A DNA stretch of 64,000 bases from Phycisphaeraceae bacterium (GTDB taxonomy: Bacteria; Planctomycetota; Phycisphaerae; Phycisphaerales; UBA1924). The stretch spans positions 186,001 to 250,000 of the forward strand of contig CP060234.1 of the NCBI GenBank assembly GCA_023898685.1. The letters run 5' to 3'. Below, piece after piece: positions 8,502 through 16,668 of this stretch (position 1 is its first letter; the number at the start of each line of letters is the position of its first letter). A program made the translations under genes and the position numbers. Under the pieces are notes generated by a model that did not search any database, was not told where the DNA came from, and was given only the letters and a program-made list of their open reading frames with translations.

Positions 8502-9038
8502 TTGGCCCGGGAGGCGAGTCATACCGAGGCGGAACTGCTGGCGCGGGCCGAGGCCGGCGACCGGGAGGCCGTCGCGGCGCTCGTTCGGCTTCACGAGCCG
8601 CTGATCCGCGCCCGGTTCCGCGCGAGCTTCGAGCGGCAGGAGCGGAGCCTGTTCGACTCGAGCGACTTCATGGCGACGATGCTGCGCCGGATGGACTGGC
8701 TCGTCTCGACCGGGGCGCTGGGCGGCGATGCGCTCGACCTACGGCTGAAGCTGCACGAGATCATGCTTGATGCGATCGGGGAGTACGCCCGGGCACTCGG
8801 CCACGAGCGGGAACTCACCGAGGACATCTTCGCGCCGGCCGCGGAAGGCGAGTGCGATGAGCGCGGCGTCGTGGCCCAGGCCGTGAAAGGGCTGGACGTG
8901 ACCGACCGCGTGATCGTTTTCCTGAGGGCGCGCGGGCTGAAGCACAAGGTGATCGCGTCGGCGTTGGGCCTGCGGACGCCGGCGGTGCGTATGCGTTGGA
9001 TCCGTCTGCAGGAGCAACTGCGCTCTGTGCTGCACTAA
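8502..9038 (+). CDS. ECF-type sigma factor, divergent planctomycete type
   Basis: 178-aa sigma-70 family protein. The N-terminal half (ELLARAEAGDREAVAALVRLHEPLIRA, ending in RFRAS) corresponds to region 2 and the C-terminal half (VIVFLRARGLKHKVIASAL) to the region 4 helix-turn-helix. I place the start at TTG 8502 because GGAGG at 8490-8494 sits seven bases upstream, whereas the ATG at 8373 lacks a ribosome site and adds 43 unsupported residues. The Ser/Thr kinase gene begins 25 bases after the stop, a pairing common in planctomycetes in which the kinase is thought to control or respond to the same signal. Residue conservation in region 2 is weak, so promoter recognition cannot be predicted. 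Confidence 0.8.
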   Translation: MAREASHTEAELLARAEAGDREAVAALVRLHEPLIRARFRASFERQERSLFDSSDFMATMLRRMDWLVSTGALGGDALDLRLKLHEIMLDAIGEYARALGHERELTEDIFAPAAEGECDERGVVAQAVKGLDVTDRVIVFLRARGLKHKVIASALGLRTPAVRMRWIRLQEQLRSVLH

Positions 9039-9063
9039 GCGCGTCGGCGCGGGGCGGGGAGGC

Positions 9064-11049
9064 ATGAGCCGAGCTGTCAAACCATCGCGTGGCATCGACA
9101 GGGGGCATTCACGCCGGCCCAGCGATGAAGACCTCGCGATGGGGATCATGCGCGCCACGGGCGGGCCCGGCGGCGAGGCGAAGGACCTTTCGTCGTACAT
9201 CGAACGCATCCCGGAACTCGTCGACCGGCCTGTCGTGCTGGACGCGGCGATCCGCGCGGCCCTCGGGTCTCCCGGCACATCGCTCGCGGCGCAGCGTGAG
9301 CGGGCGGCCCGGCTCAAGGCCCGCTTCCCTGAGCAGCAGACCGAGATCGAGCGGACCCTCTGGCTCAACCGCATCTTCGACGCACCCGCTCGACCGTCCG
9401 AACGGCGAGACGATGAGCCCCCGCCGCCGGCATTGGGCCCGCCGCTGGCCGACGGGTCGCGGCGATACGCGTTGCGGGAGCCGATCGGCTCGGGCGTCAA
9501 CGGGCGCGTCTACCTCGCGGAGGACCGCCTGCTCTCGGGCGAGGGGGCTTCGGCGCGGGTCGCGGTGAAGCTGCTTCGCAAGGGCTCGGCGCTGAACGGC
9601 GAGCGAGCGCGGGCCGAGGCCCGGCGGATGCGGCTGGTCGAGCACGCGAACGTCGTGCGCGTGAGCGACACGGGGAGCACGCCGGACGGGCGCTCATTCA
9701 TCGTGCAGGAGTACATCGACGGGCGGAACCTCGGGCTCTGGCTCGAGGCGCGAGGCCCGTCGCTGCGTTTCCGCGAGATCGTTCGGATCATCGCCGAGGT
9801 GGCCGACGGCGTGCAGGCGATCCACGCCGCGGGCCTGGTGCACCACGATCTCAAGCCGCAGAACGTGCTGATCGGTTCCGATGGCTCGGTGAAGGTCGTG
9901 GACTTCGGGTCGGCGAGCTGGCAGGGGCGCTCGGCGGGTTCGCGGCAGGCCTCGCCCGGTCCCGGGACGCTGGCGTTCATGGCGCCCGAACGGGTGCGGC
10001 TTCTGGACTCGGCCCCGATGCCGAGTTCGGACGTGTTCAGCCTCGGGGCCATGCTCCACTGGGCGCTGACACGCACACCCGTGGCGGGAGAAAGCACGCC
10101 CTCTGCGATCGCGGTGATCGCGGACCGGAGCGCCGAGTTCGAGCGGCTGGACGAGCGGCTCAGACGGGCGGGCGTCGATCGTGATCTTCGGCTGGTGATC
10201 GAGCGGGCGGTGTCGACTCGGATCGAGGATCGGCACCCGTCGGCGGGAGCGCTTGCGCAGGACCTCCGGGCGTGGCTGGCGAGGAAGCCGATCGCGTGGA
10301 CAAAGCCCGGCGTCGTGCACAGGTCGGGCCTGCTGGTCCGGCGCCGGCCCCTGGCGCTGGCGGCGTGCGCGGCTATCGCGGCAAGCCTGGGTGTCGCGGC
10401 CCATTCGGCCCGGACAGCTCACCTGCGCGACCTCGTGGCCCAAGAGAATGCTCACCAGGTGGAAATCGAGAAAGAGAAGTTCGCGACGGCGACGGAGTAC
10501 AAGCAGAAGGCCAAGCAGGCGCTGATGCGGTTGCTGGCGAGCTTCAATGCGGCCAAGCAGCACAACCTGGCGTCAGAGGTGCTCACATCGCTGTGGATCG
10601 TCGAGTATGCGCAGGGCCCGCTGATCCTGAACGATCCGACCGAGCTCGACGCCATCTGGGCCAAGCGGGTCGAGGTGCTCGAAGCGCGCCGCGACGAGTT
10701 GATCGACGCGGGGCTGGGCGACTCGGTCGGGGCGCGGATGCTCGAGCCCTCGCTGGGGTTGTGGTACCTGCGCGCGGGCCGGGAGTCCGACGCACTCGCG
10801 CTGCTCGACACCGCGGTGCCGGCGTGGGAACGGTGGTGCTCGGCGGGAGATCCAATGCTGGAGCAGTTGCGGGCGCTGCGGGCCGTCGCGATCGTGCGCC
10901 TGGCGCGGGGCGGGGGCGACGCTGTGCCGAGTGAAGCCGAGGTGGGCGAGGCCCAGCGGCTCCTGCTCGCCTATCGGCCCGAGGTGGCCACGGAGAAACC
11001 GATCGCTTCGCTCGTCAACGAGGCCCTCTCGGCAGACCGGGCCCGCTAG
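9064..11049 (+). CDS. Transmembrane serine/threonine protein kinase
   Basis: 661-aa Hanks-type kinase. Residues 1-130 are a helical N-terminal extension. The kinase domain runs from about 135 to 405: P-loop GSGVNG (142-147), catalytic Lys169 in VAVKLL, HHDLKPQNVL with Asp262, DFG at 280-282, and APE near 308. The usual HRD arginine is His here, which is unusual for a kinase regulated by activation-loop phosphorylation. One membrane segment lies near 428-447 after an RRR stop signal. The remaining 210 residues start with a coiled coil (HQVEIEKEKF) and may hold TPR-like helices. It likely forms a signalling pair with the ECF sigma factor encoded 25 bases upstream. Confidence 0.93.
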   Translation: MSRAVKPSRGIDRGHSRRPSDEDLAMGIMRATGGPGGEAKDLSSYIERIPELVDRPVVLDAAIRAALGSPGTSLAAQRERAARLKARFPEQQTEIERTLWLNRIFDAPARPSERRDDEPPPPALGPPLADGSRRYALREPIGSGVNGRVYLAEDRLLSGEGASARVAVKLLRKGSALNGERARAEARRMRLVEHANVVRVSDTGSTPDGRSFIVQEYIDGRNLGLWLEARGPSLRFREIVRIIAEVADGVQAIHAAGLVHHDLKPQNVLIGSDGSVKVVDFGSASWQGRSAGSRQASPGPGTLAFMAPERVRLLDSAPMPSSDVFSLGAMLHWALTRTPVAGESTPSAIAVIADRSAEFERLDERLRRAGVDRDLRLVIERAVSTRIEDRHPSAGALAQDLRAWLARKPIAWTKPGVVHRSGLLVRRRPLALAACAAIAASLGVAAHSARTAHLRDLVAQENAHQVEIEKEKFATATEYKQKAKQALMRLLASFNAAKQHNLASEVLTSLWIVEYAQGPLILNDPTELDAIWAKRVEVLEARRDELIDAGLGDSVGARMLEPSLGLWYLRAGRESDALALLDTAVPAWERWCSAGDPMLEQLRALRAVAIVRLARGGGDAVPSEAEVGEAQRLLLAYRPEVATEKPIASLVNEALSADRAR

Positions 11050-11070
11050 TTCGTGATCGGGTGACCCCTG

Positions 11071-11640
11071 TCAGGCCGTGCGGCGGCCTGGACGGGCGAC
11101 CAGCACACCACCACCGAGCGCGGCGATCCCCATCAGCGCGGCGCCGGGGAGCGGAACGGCCACGAGCTTGGGCTGGGTGACGGCGCCGGGCGCACACCGG
11201 CCGCCGAAGTTGGACGCGGAATGGCCGGCGCCGTCGCGCCCCCAGGTCTCACCCGGCCGGTCGCCGAAGGAGGGGGTCCTATCCGAGCCGGAATCCGGTG
11301 CGGGGAGCTCGAAGAGCGGGCCATCAAGGGGACCGGGCCACGCCGCGTTGTTGTGGGAAGACGACCGGGCCGACCAGATGGCCCTGTTGAACGCTTCGTT
11401 GTCCGCATCGCGCTCGGCGAGACCGTGCTGCACCGGCGGCCGCAACGCGTCGCGGGCGGCATCGGCGTGCAGGTCTCGGACGAGGTTGACGACTGGATCG
11501 AATTGCGGCAGGGCCGGACGGTCGCCGCCCGAGAACCGCGGCTGGACCGCCGAGCGATCGGCCCGACCTGAGCCGTCGGCCATCGCCGGCGCGGCAAGGC
11601 AGGCCGAAAGCAGGATCGCCGCGGTAAGGGTGTGGTGCAT
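11071..11640 (-). CDS. Exported protein with VPLPA-type C-terminal sorting tail
   Basis: 189-aa protein with a signal peptide (MHHTLTAAILLSACLAAPAMA), a low-complexity polar body, and a C-terminal tripartite tail. The tail has a VPLPGAA motif, a hydrophobic helix (LMGIAALGGGVLV) and basic residues (RPGRRTA). This is the layout of PEP-CTERM/VPLPA sorting signals processed by exosortase- or archaeosortase-like enzymes. The start is supported by a purine-rich GAGAGAAGAGAG directly upstream of ATG 11640. The body has no recognised domain. Convergent with the kinase gene, 21 bases apart. Confidence 0.75.
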   Translation of the reverse strand: MHHTLTAAILLSACLAAPAMADGSGRADRSAVQPRFSGGDRPALPQFDPVVNLVRDLHADAARDALRPPVQHGLAERDADNEAFNRAIWSARSSSHNNAAWPGPLDGPLFELPAPDSGSDRTPSFGDRPGETWGRDGAGHSASNFGGRCAPGAVTQPKLVAVPLPGAALMGIAALGGGVLVARPGRRTA

Positions 11641-11743
11641 CTCTCTTCTCTCTTTCTCTTCGCTTCCGAGCGAGAGAATACCCCGGCGCTCACGGCGAGA
11701 GGGCACAAATGGCGAATATTGCCGTAAATTCTGGGCTACACAG

Positions 11744-11772
11744 ATGTTATGAGCTCGCTTATCCCGGCTCAA
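11744..11772 (-). promoter_or_regulatory. Putative sigma-70-type promoter
   Basis: On the minus strand TTGAGC (11767-11772) and TAACAT (11744-11749) are separated by exactly 17 bases, about 105 bases upstream of the VPLPA-tail gene start. The match to consensus is 4/6 in each hexamer, in a locally AT-rich stretch. Inferred by eye only. Confidence 0.35.
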
Positions 11773-11932
11773 TCGGCGCCATGCGAGTTGCACGGTCATT
11801 CTGCACAGAACCTGTCCGGAACGAAAAGTCGCGTTATCGGTCCACAAATTGCCGCGACCCGAAAGGACATCGGGGGGTGCCCGGCGCCCTGAGCGCCGCG
11901 ATTCTGCGGGCATCCCGGCGGGGCCGGTCGAA

Positions 11933-12970
11933 TCAGGGCTGATTGGCCTTGATCTCGAGATAGACCGCCTCGATCGCAAGTGGCCGGGCTTGCTCGAGGC
12001 CCAGGCCTTCCATGAACGGCCAGATCCTGGTCTTCAGCTTCTCGAGGGGTCGGCCCTTCTCAACCGCGGCCAGGACGGTGTCCCAGAGTTGCTGGAGATA
12101 GCTGATCTGGGCCCGCACGCCATCGATGTTGGTGATGGGGCCGTGGCCCGGAACGACGACTGTGCTGTCATCGCAGAGAGCAAGGAGGTCGTTGAGGCTC
12201 TTGAGCCAGCCCTGCGCGCTGACGCCGCCGTTGATGTCGAAGTAGGGGTTGAGCTTGTTGAAGACGAGGTCGCCCGCGTGGACGACGTTGTCCTCGGGGA
12301 AGTGGATGACCAGGTCGTTGTCGGTGTGGGAGGGGCGGCCGAAATGGTGGATCTCGAGCCAACGGCCACCCAGGTCGAGCCCGGTGACCCCGGTCGCGAG
12401 CGTGACGGTGGGGGTCCAGGCGTCCTCTGTGTATTTGGTGATCTGGGAGAGGAAGTCGTTGGCGTCATCACGGAGTGCCGCGTGGAAGGCATCGGGGGTC
12501 ACGGCGATCTGGCGCGAGACCATCGTGACGTTCCGGCGGTTGGCGTCGGCCTGGGCCCGCACGCGGGAGATGGCGTTCTCGTGCGCGATGACAGGCAGGT
12601 GGAAGGTGAACTCGAGATTGCCCCCCGTGTGGTCCAGATGGTGGTGGGTGTTGATGACCCTGGTGATGGCGCGGCCCGCGAGGCGCTCGGCGTCGCGGGC
12701 GATCTGCCTGACATAGACGGGGAACTTGGTGTCGATGAGCAGGACATCATTGTCCGCCTTGGCGATCAGACAGTTCCCCCCGAGGTCGGGCGTATCGGTG
12801 GCGAAAAGGCCGGGGCGGACCTCGGTCCAGTCGAGGAAGGACAAGCCGGGCTCGTCGCCGGCCCGGGCCCAGGCCCTCGAAAGAGCAGGCAGCAGGGCGA
12901 CAGAAGCGGCGGCGGAGCCGGCCCGGAGGAGGAACTCGCGCCGGTCGGGGTGTCTCGGGCTATCGGGCAT
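11933..12970 (-). CDS. MBL-fold metallohydrolase, Tat-exported
   Basis: 345-aa metallo-beta-lactamase-fold hydrolase. The N-terminus has a twin-arginine signal (RREFLLRAG then a hydrophobic Ala/Leu stretch), so it should be folded and exported by Tat, consistent with a metal-loaded enzyme. The metal motif is HHHLDHTGGN; further ligand histidines and an aspartate are in HAGDLVF and VVPGHGP. The body (FGRPSHTDNDLVIHFPEDN) resembles the broad cyclase/quinoprotein-relay-like MBL subgroup rather than a true beta-lactamase. ATG 12970 has GAGGAG seven bases upstream; a TTG one codon earlier is less likely. Substrate unknown; no operon partner. Confidence 0.88.
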   Translation of the reverse strand: MPDSPRHPDRREFLLRAGSAAASVALLPALSRAWARAGDEPGLSFLDWTEVRPGLFATDTPDLGGNCLIAKADNDVLLIDTKFPVYVRQIARDAERLAGRAITRVINTHHHLDHTGGNLEFTFHLPVIAHENAISRVRAQADANRRNVTMVSRQIAVTPDAFHAALRDDANDFLSQITKYTEDAWTPTVTLATGVTGLDLGGRWLEIHHFGRPSHTDNDLVIHFPEDNVVHAGDLVFNKLNPYFDINGGVSAQGWLKSLNDLLALCDDSTVVVPGHGPITNIDGVRAQISYLQQLWDTVLAAVEKGRPLEKLKTRIWPFMEGLGLEQARPLAIEAVYLEIKANQP

Positions 12971-13105
12971 CAACGGTCTCCTCGTGCGTCGGGCGGGGGG
13001 CTGGCCGGTGGGCTAGTTGAGGGCATGGGCCATACGATGGGATTCGTTGTTATCTGAGAATAGGGGTCTCGACGGAGCCCCGGCGGAACCCTTGCGAGAA
13101 CACCG

Positions 13106-13672
13106 ATGAAAGCGAACGACCTCAAGCCCGGCGTGGCGATCAGTCTCTCCGGCAAGCTCTATGTGATCACGAAGACCGAGCATGTCAAGCCCGGCAAGGG
13201 CCCGGCGTACATCCAGGCCAAGATGCGGGCCGTGGACGGGGCCGGGATGAAGGAGCAGCGCTTCAACAGCACAGACACCGTGGACGGGGCCACGCTCGAC
13301 CGGCGCGAGATGGAGTTCCTGTACGGGAACGGCGAGGGCGGCGGCACCTTCATGGACATGTCGGACTACGACCAGGTGGAGGTCGGGGCCGACCTGCTGG
13401 GCGACTCGCTGCTCTACATGGCGCCGAACTCGTCGTGCACCATGCTGTTCCACGACGGCAAGCCCGTCACCGTCGAACTGCCCGCGTCGGTCGAGGTCAC
13501 CATCGTGGACACGCCCCCGGTGGTGAAAGGCGCGACGGCGACGAACCAGCTCAAGGAAGCCGAGTGCGACACGGGGCTCAAGACGCGCGTGCCGCCCTTC
13601 ATCGAGATCGGCGAGAAGGTGAAGGTGTCGACGCTGGATGGGTCGTACATGTCGCGCGTAAAGGGCGACTGA
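13106..13672 (+). CDS. efp: Elongation factor P
   Basis: 188-aa EF-P, the usual length, which rescues ribosomes stalled on polyproline. The three beta-barrel domains are recognisable. The N-terminal KOW-like domain holds the tip loop HVKPGKGPAY with Lys31 in the position that is modified in many bacteria. The C-terminus contains the signature GLKTRVPPFIEIGEKVKVST. No epmA or epmB partner lies in the window, so modification cannot be judged. Stands alone, divergent from the MBL hydrolase. Confidence 0.97.
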   Translation: MKANDLKPGVAISLSGKLYVITKTEHVKPGKGPAYIQAKMRAVDGAGMKEQRFNSTDTVDGATLDRREMEFLYGNGEGGGTFMDMSDYDQVEVGADLLGDSLLYMAPNSSCTMLFHDGKPVTVELPASVEVTIVDTPPVVKGATATNQLKEAECDTGLKTRVPPFIEIGEKVKVSTLDGSYMSRVKGD

Positions 13673-13829
13673 GCGGAGTTCGGGCGATCGGCAATCGTCG
13701 AGCGAGGCTTGTTCCTGGGGCGCGGCGGGCGCCGAGTTGGATCCTGTCGCGATCGGTGTTGTTGCACGCCCGCAACCCGGTGTGGACCGGTCCGTATGAT
13801 CGGGCGTGGGTGTGCGCCGAGGGCGATCG

Positions 13830-15410
13830 ATGATCCGAGTGGGCCGGGTGTTGCGGCGGGTGGTGCTCGGCGCGGTGCTCGCGGCGCTCGTCGTGGGGGG
13901 CGTGCTGCTCGTCGCGCGGCCCAGGCTCGTGGGGCGGATCCCGCTCCCGAGGCTGACGTTCGACGCGGGTGGTTACGTCGGCTCACAGCTCATCGGGATC
14001 GTCAACAGCCATCTCAAGCCGGAGTTTGCGTTCGGCTCGATCGAGTACGACGCGCCGGGAACGGTTCGACTGAGCGGCGTCTCGCTGACCGCGCCGGACG
14101 GGACGAGAATCGTCGACGTGGAACGGATGACGGTCACGCTCGCCGAGACGCCTCGACCCGACCGGCCGATCAAGATCGCTCGCATCGCGATAGCCGACGG
14201 CGTGGTCCGGATGGTCGGGGACGGCCGGGGCGGGCTCGTCGGGTTCAGCGACATGCGCGAGTCGGGCGGAAGGGGCGGCGAGATCGACGAGGCGTTCCGG
14301 CTTTCGAGCGTGCTGGTGCTCGAGCGAGTTGAACTGGACGAGATCTCGATCGAGTACCGCGCGTCGGCCGAAACGGAGCCGCTGCGGCTGGACCATGTGG
14401 CGTCGACGATGGATGTGCGCTCGGGGCGGACACCCGGGTGGCACGAGATTGCGTTCGCGTCGGGGCGGGGGCCGGGATTGGAACTGAATGTGGACGGACG
14501 GGTGAATCTCGACACGTTCGACACAGAGATCGATTCACTCAGAGCCTCGATCGACGCTGGGCCCGACACGACCGACACGCTGCCTGGGCCCCTGGCGTCG
14601 CTGCTCAAGTCGCAGGAGGTGGGCGGGCGGCTTGTGGTCACGGGGCGTGCAGCGCTGAACGTGCGGCGTCCGCTTGATGGCACCGCGACGGTCACCGTGA
14701 GCGGGGAGGATCTGCACGCCGCGTACGGCGACTACCAGATCCCCGTCGCGTCGCTTCGGATCGCGTCGGCCTTCGCGGAAGGCGTGCTCACCGTCGAGCC
14801 GTTCGAGGCAGACCTCCTGCACGGGTCGCTGCGGGCACGCGGAACGATCGATGTCACGGCCGCGGGGTGGCCCGCGAAGGGGTCGTGCGCGTTCGAGGGG
14901 ATCGACCTGCGCGAGGCGTTGCGAAGGCTCTCCGCGGACGAGCCGCCCAAGCTGGCCGGCATTCTCGATGGTCACGTCGATGCGTCCACGCTGCTCGAGT
15001 CGGCCCGGGCGTCGCTGACGGGGTCGGGCGAGGCGTCGGTGAAGGAGGGGCGGCTGGTCATCCTGCCGGGCCTGACGCAGCTGAGCCGGCTGATCAACAG
15101 GACCGGGCTCGTGGACGAGGGCGAGCCGGACCACCGCGGCACGGCGTTGTTCACGCTCGGGCCCACCGGGATGACGATCACCGAGTCGGAGGTCGTGACC
15201 AGCACGATCGCGGCGCGCGGGACCGGGACCGTGGGGTTCGACCGATCGATCGATCTGCGGGTGAACGCGGGGCCGATGGAGAAGCTCCAGAGCCTGCTCG
15301 GGAAGGTGGGCGATCTGCTGGGCCAGGTGACCGACCGGCTGGTGAAGTACACGATCAAGGGGACGATCGACGATCCGGTGGTCGGGGTCGCGCCGCTGGG
15401 GTTTGATTAG
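13830..15410 (+). CDS. AsmA/TamB-like membrane-anchored protein
   Basis: 526-aa protein with one N-terminal membrane helix (VVLGAVLAALVVGGVLLVA) followed by a long beta-rich periplasmic body. Repeated patterns such as VRLSGVSLTAPDG, LRARGTIDVTAAGW and VKEGRLVILPGL...LINR match AsmA-type/DUF3971 chaperone-bridge proteins that help move lipids or proteins to the outer membrane. The C-terminal hydrophobic repeat LLGKVGDLLGQVTDRLVKY is typical of the family end. ATG 13830 has GAGGG upstream and avoids an 8-codon extension. Shikimate kinase starts three bases after the stop, so the two are co-transcribed. Family assignment is by overall pattern, not by a catalytic motif. Confidence 0.7.
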   Translation: MIRVGRVLRRVVLGAVLAALVVGGVLLVARPRLVGRIPLPRLTFDAGGYVGSQLIGIVNSHLKPEFAFGSIEYDAPGTVRLSGVSLTAPDGTRIVDVERMTVTLAETPRPDRPIKIARIAIADGVVRMVGDGRGGLVGFSDMRESGGRGGEIDEAFRLSSVLVLERVELDEISIEYRASAETEPLRLDHVASTMDVRSGRTPGWHEIAFASGRGPGLELNVDGRVNLDTFDTEIDSLRASIDAGPDTTDTLPGPLASLLKSQEVGGRLVVTGRAALNVRRPLDGTATVTVSGEDLHAAYGDYQIPVASLRIASAFAEGVLTVEPFEADLLHGSLRARGTIDVTAAGWPAKGSCAFEGIDLREALRRLSADEPPKLAGILDGHVDASTLLESARASLTGSGEASVKEGRLVILPGLTQLSRLINRTGLVDEGEPDHRGTALFTLGPTGMTITESEVVTSTIAARGTGTVGFDRSIDLRVNAGPMEKLQSLLGKVGDLLGQVTDRLVKYTIKGTIDDPVVGVAPLGFD

Positions 15411-15413
15411 CCG

Positions 15414-15971
15414 ATGGCCCCCCCACCGTTCATCATGCTCATGGGGCTGCGCGGGAGCGGCAAGTCGACCGTGGGCCGGCTGCTGGCGGCGCGGCTCGGG
15501 CTCGGCTTCGCCGACCTCGACGACCTGACCGCGGCGGGGCTCGAGAAGCCGAACGCGGGCGCAGCCATCCGGGCGCACGGGTTCGAGGCGTTCAGGAAGG
15601 CCGAGGCCGCGGCACTGGGCCGAGTGCTTTCACGCGAAGGCCTCGTGCTGGCGCTCGGGGGCGGAACGCCCACGGCACCTGGCGCGGCCGACCTGCTGCG
15701 CGATCGGGTCCGATCCGGGGCCGAACTGGTGTATCTGCACGCGTCGCCCGATGAGCTTCGTCGGCGGCTCGAATCAACCGACACGGCCAGCCGCCCCAGC
15801 CTGACGGGGGCCGGGACGCTGGACGAGATCGCGCGGGTGTATCTCGAGCGGGATCCGGCGTACCGCGCACTCTGCACGCGGGTGGTCGAGACCGAGGGGC
15901 GCGAGGCGTCTGAGATTGCCGAGGACGTTCTTCAACGCGAAGGTCGCGAAGGGCTCAGAGGGAGAGACTGA
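15414..15971 (+). CDS. aroK: Shikimate kinase
   Basis: 185-aa P-loop kinase phosphorylating shikimate in the chorismate pathway. Walker A is GLRGSGKST (11-19). ADLDDL follows with the shikimate-binding aspartates, then LALGGGTP for the substrate-binding glycines, and SRPSL for the lid/adenine region. It starts three bases after the AsmA-like gene. The last 14 codons lie inside a dispersed repeat (15931-15960) and overlap the convergent DUF454 gene by 40 bases, so the C-terminal tail EGREGLRGRD is probably repeat-derived rather than functional. Confidence 0.9.
   Translation: MAPPPFIMLMGLRGSGKSTVGRLLAARLGLGFADLDDLTAAGLEKPNAGAAIRAHGFEAFRKAEAAALGRVLSREGLVLALGGGTPTAPGAADLLRDRVRSGAELVYLHASPDELRRRLESTDTASRPSLTGAGTLDEIARVYLERDPAYRALCTRVVETEGREASEIAEDVLQREGREGLRGRD
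15931..15960. repeat. Dispersed repeat copy overlapping two gene ends
   Basis: Motif TTCAACGCGAAGG followed by TCGCGAAGGGCTC. Near-identical inverted copies occur at 25336-25364 and 27727-27754. Read on the minus strand, all encode a peptide like EPFATFAL. Here it supplies the C-termini of both aroK and the DUF454 gene. Confidence 0.7.
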
Positions 15972-16474
15972 GCCTGGGGGACCTGCGCCGGCGCTTCGGG
16001 CTCGGTGTGCTTCTGGCGGGCGATGAGCCAGATGCACGCAAGCCCCACGCCGCCGGCGAGGGCGACGGCGACGGGTATCCATATCGACGTGCCGGCGCGG
16101 AGCATCATCGCGATACTCGTCGAGACCGCAATCAGCAGGATGGCCGAGGCAATCACACGGGCGCGGGTCGGCATGACGGCGCCGGGCTCGAGGAAGCGGA
16201 GGAACGGGCCGAAGAAGCGGTTGCGGATGAGGCGCTCTTCGAGCCATGGGCAACTTCGTGCGAAGCACCACGAGGCGATGATGAGGAAGATCGTCGTGGG
16301 CAGGCCCGGGACAAAGACGCCCAGGGCACCCAGGGCGACGCAGAGCACGCCCATGCCGGCGAGCCAGAGGCGGACCGGGTTGAGCCGGCGCGCTGGACAC
16401 GGCCGGGGCGCTTCCCGCGCCCCGGCCGTCGCCGAGGTTTCAACCCGCGTCGCGGCGTCGTGCATAAGACCCAT
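15932..16474 (-). CDS. DUF454 (YbaN-like) membrane protein
   Basis: 180-aa inner-membrane protein. The core matches DUF454: LGVFVPGLPTTIFLIIAS, then WCFARSCPWLEERL and FFGPFLR. Helices near 36-56, 57-72, 108-126 and 131-150 give three or four membrane spans. Function of the family is unknown. The C-terminal tail after the last helix (EPEAPAQ ... SPSRPSR) falls in the dispersed repeat and overlaps aroK tail-to-tail by 40 bases, suggesting repeat insertion changed the natural stop. ATG 16474 is used; an ATG three codons downstream is possible. Confidence 0.82.
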   Translation of the reverse strand: MGLMHDAATRVETSATAGAREAPRPCPARRLNPVRLWLAGMGVLCVALGALGVFVPGLPTTIFLIIASWCFARSCPWLEERLIRNRFFGPFLRFLEPGAVMPTRARVIASAILLIAVSTSIAMMLRAGTSIWIPVAVALAGGVGLACIWLIARQKHTEPEAPAQVPQAQSLPLSPSRPSR

Positions 16475-16584
16475 GCCGGTGGTCAGGCCGGGACGGGCTT
16501 CCAGTTGTAGGCCCTCATCGGCGGACAGTCCTTTCGATTGAGACCAAGCTCAACAAGGACGGACAATCCGGCTCGGGTCGGCGG

Positions 16585-16612
16585 AAAAAAAGGCCCGGAT
16601 GATCCGGGCCTT
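16585..16612 (-). terminator. Rho-independent terminator of pyrophosphatase gene
   Basis: Almost perfect 11-bp stem AAGGCCCGGAT / ATCCGGGCCTT (16590-16600 and 16602-16612) with a one-base centre as drawn. Read on the minus strand it is followed by a T7 run (A-run at 16585-16591). It lies 57 bases past the stop of hppA. Confidence 0.88.
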
Positions 16613-16668
16613 CTGGGGGAGTCTGGTTGAGACCGAACCGGCTTGGCCGGCCCGTTTCGGGTCGGGGA

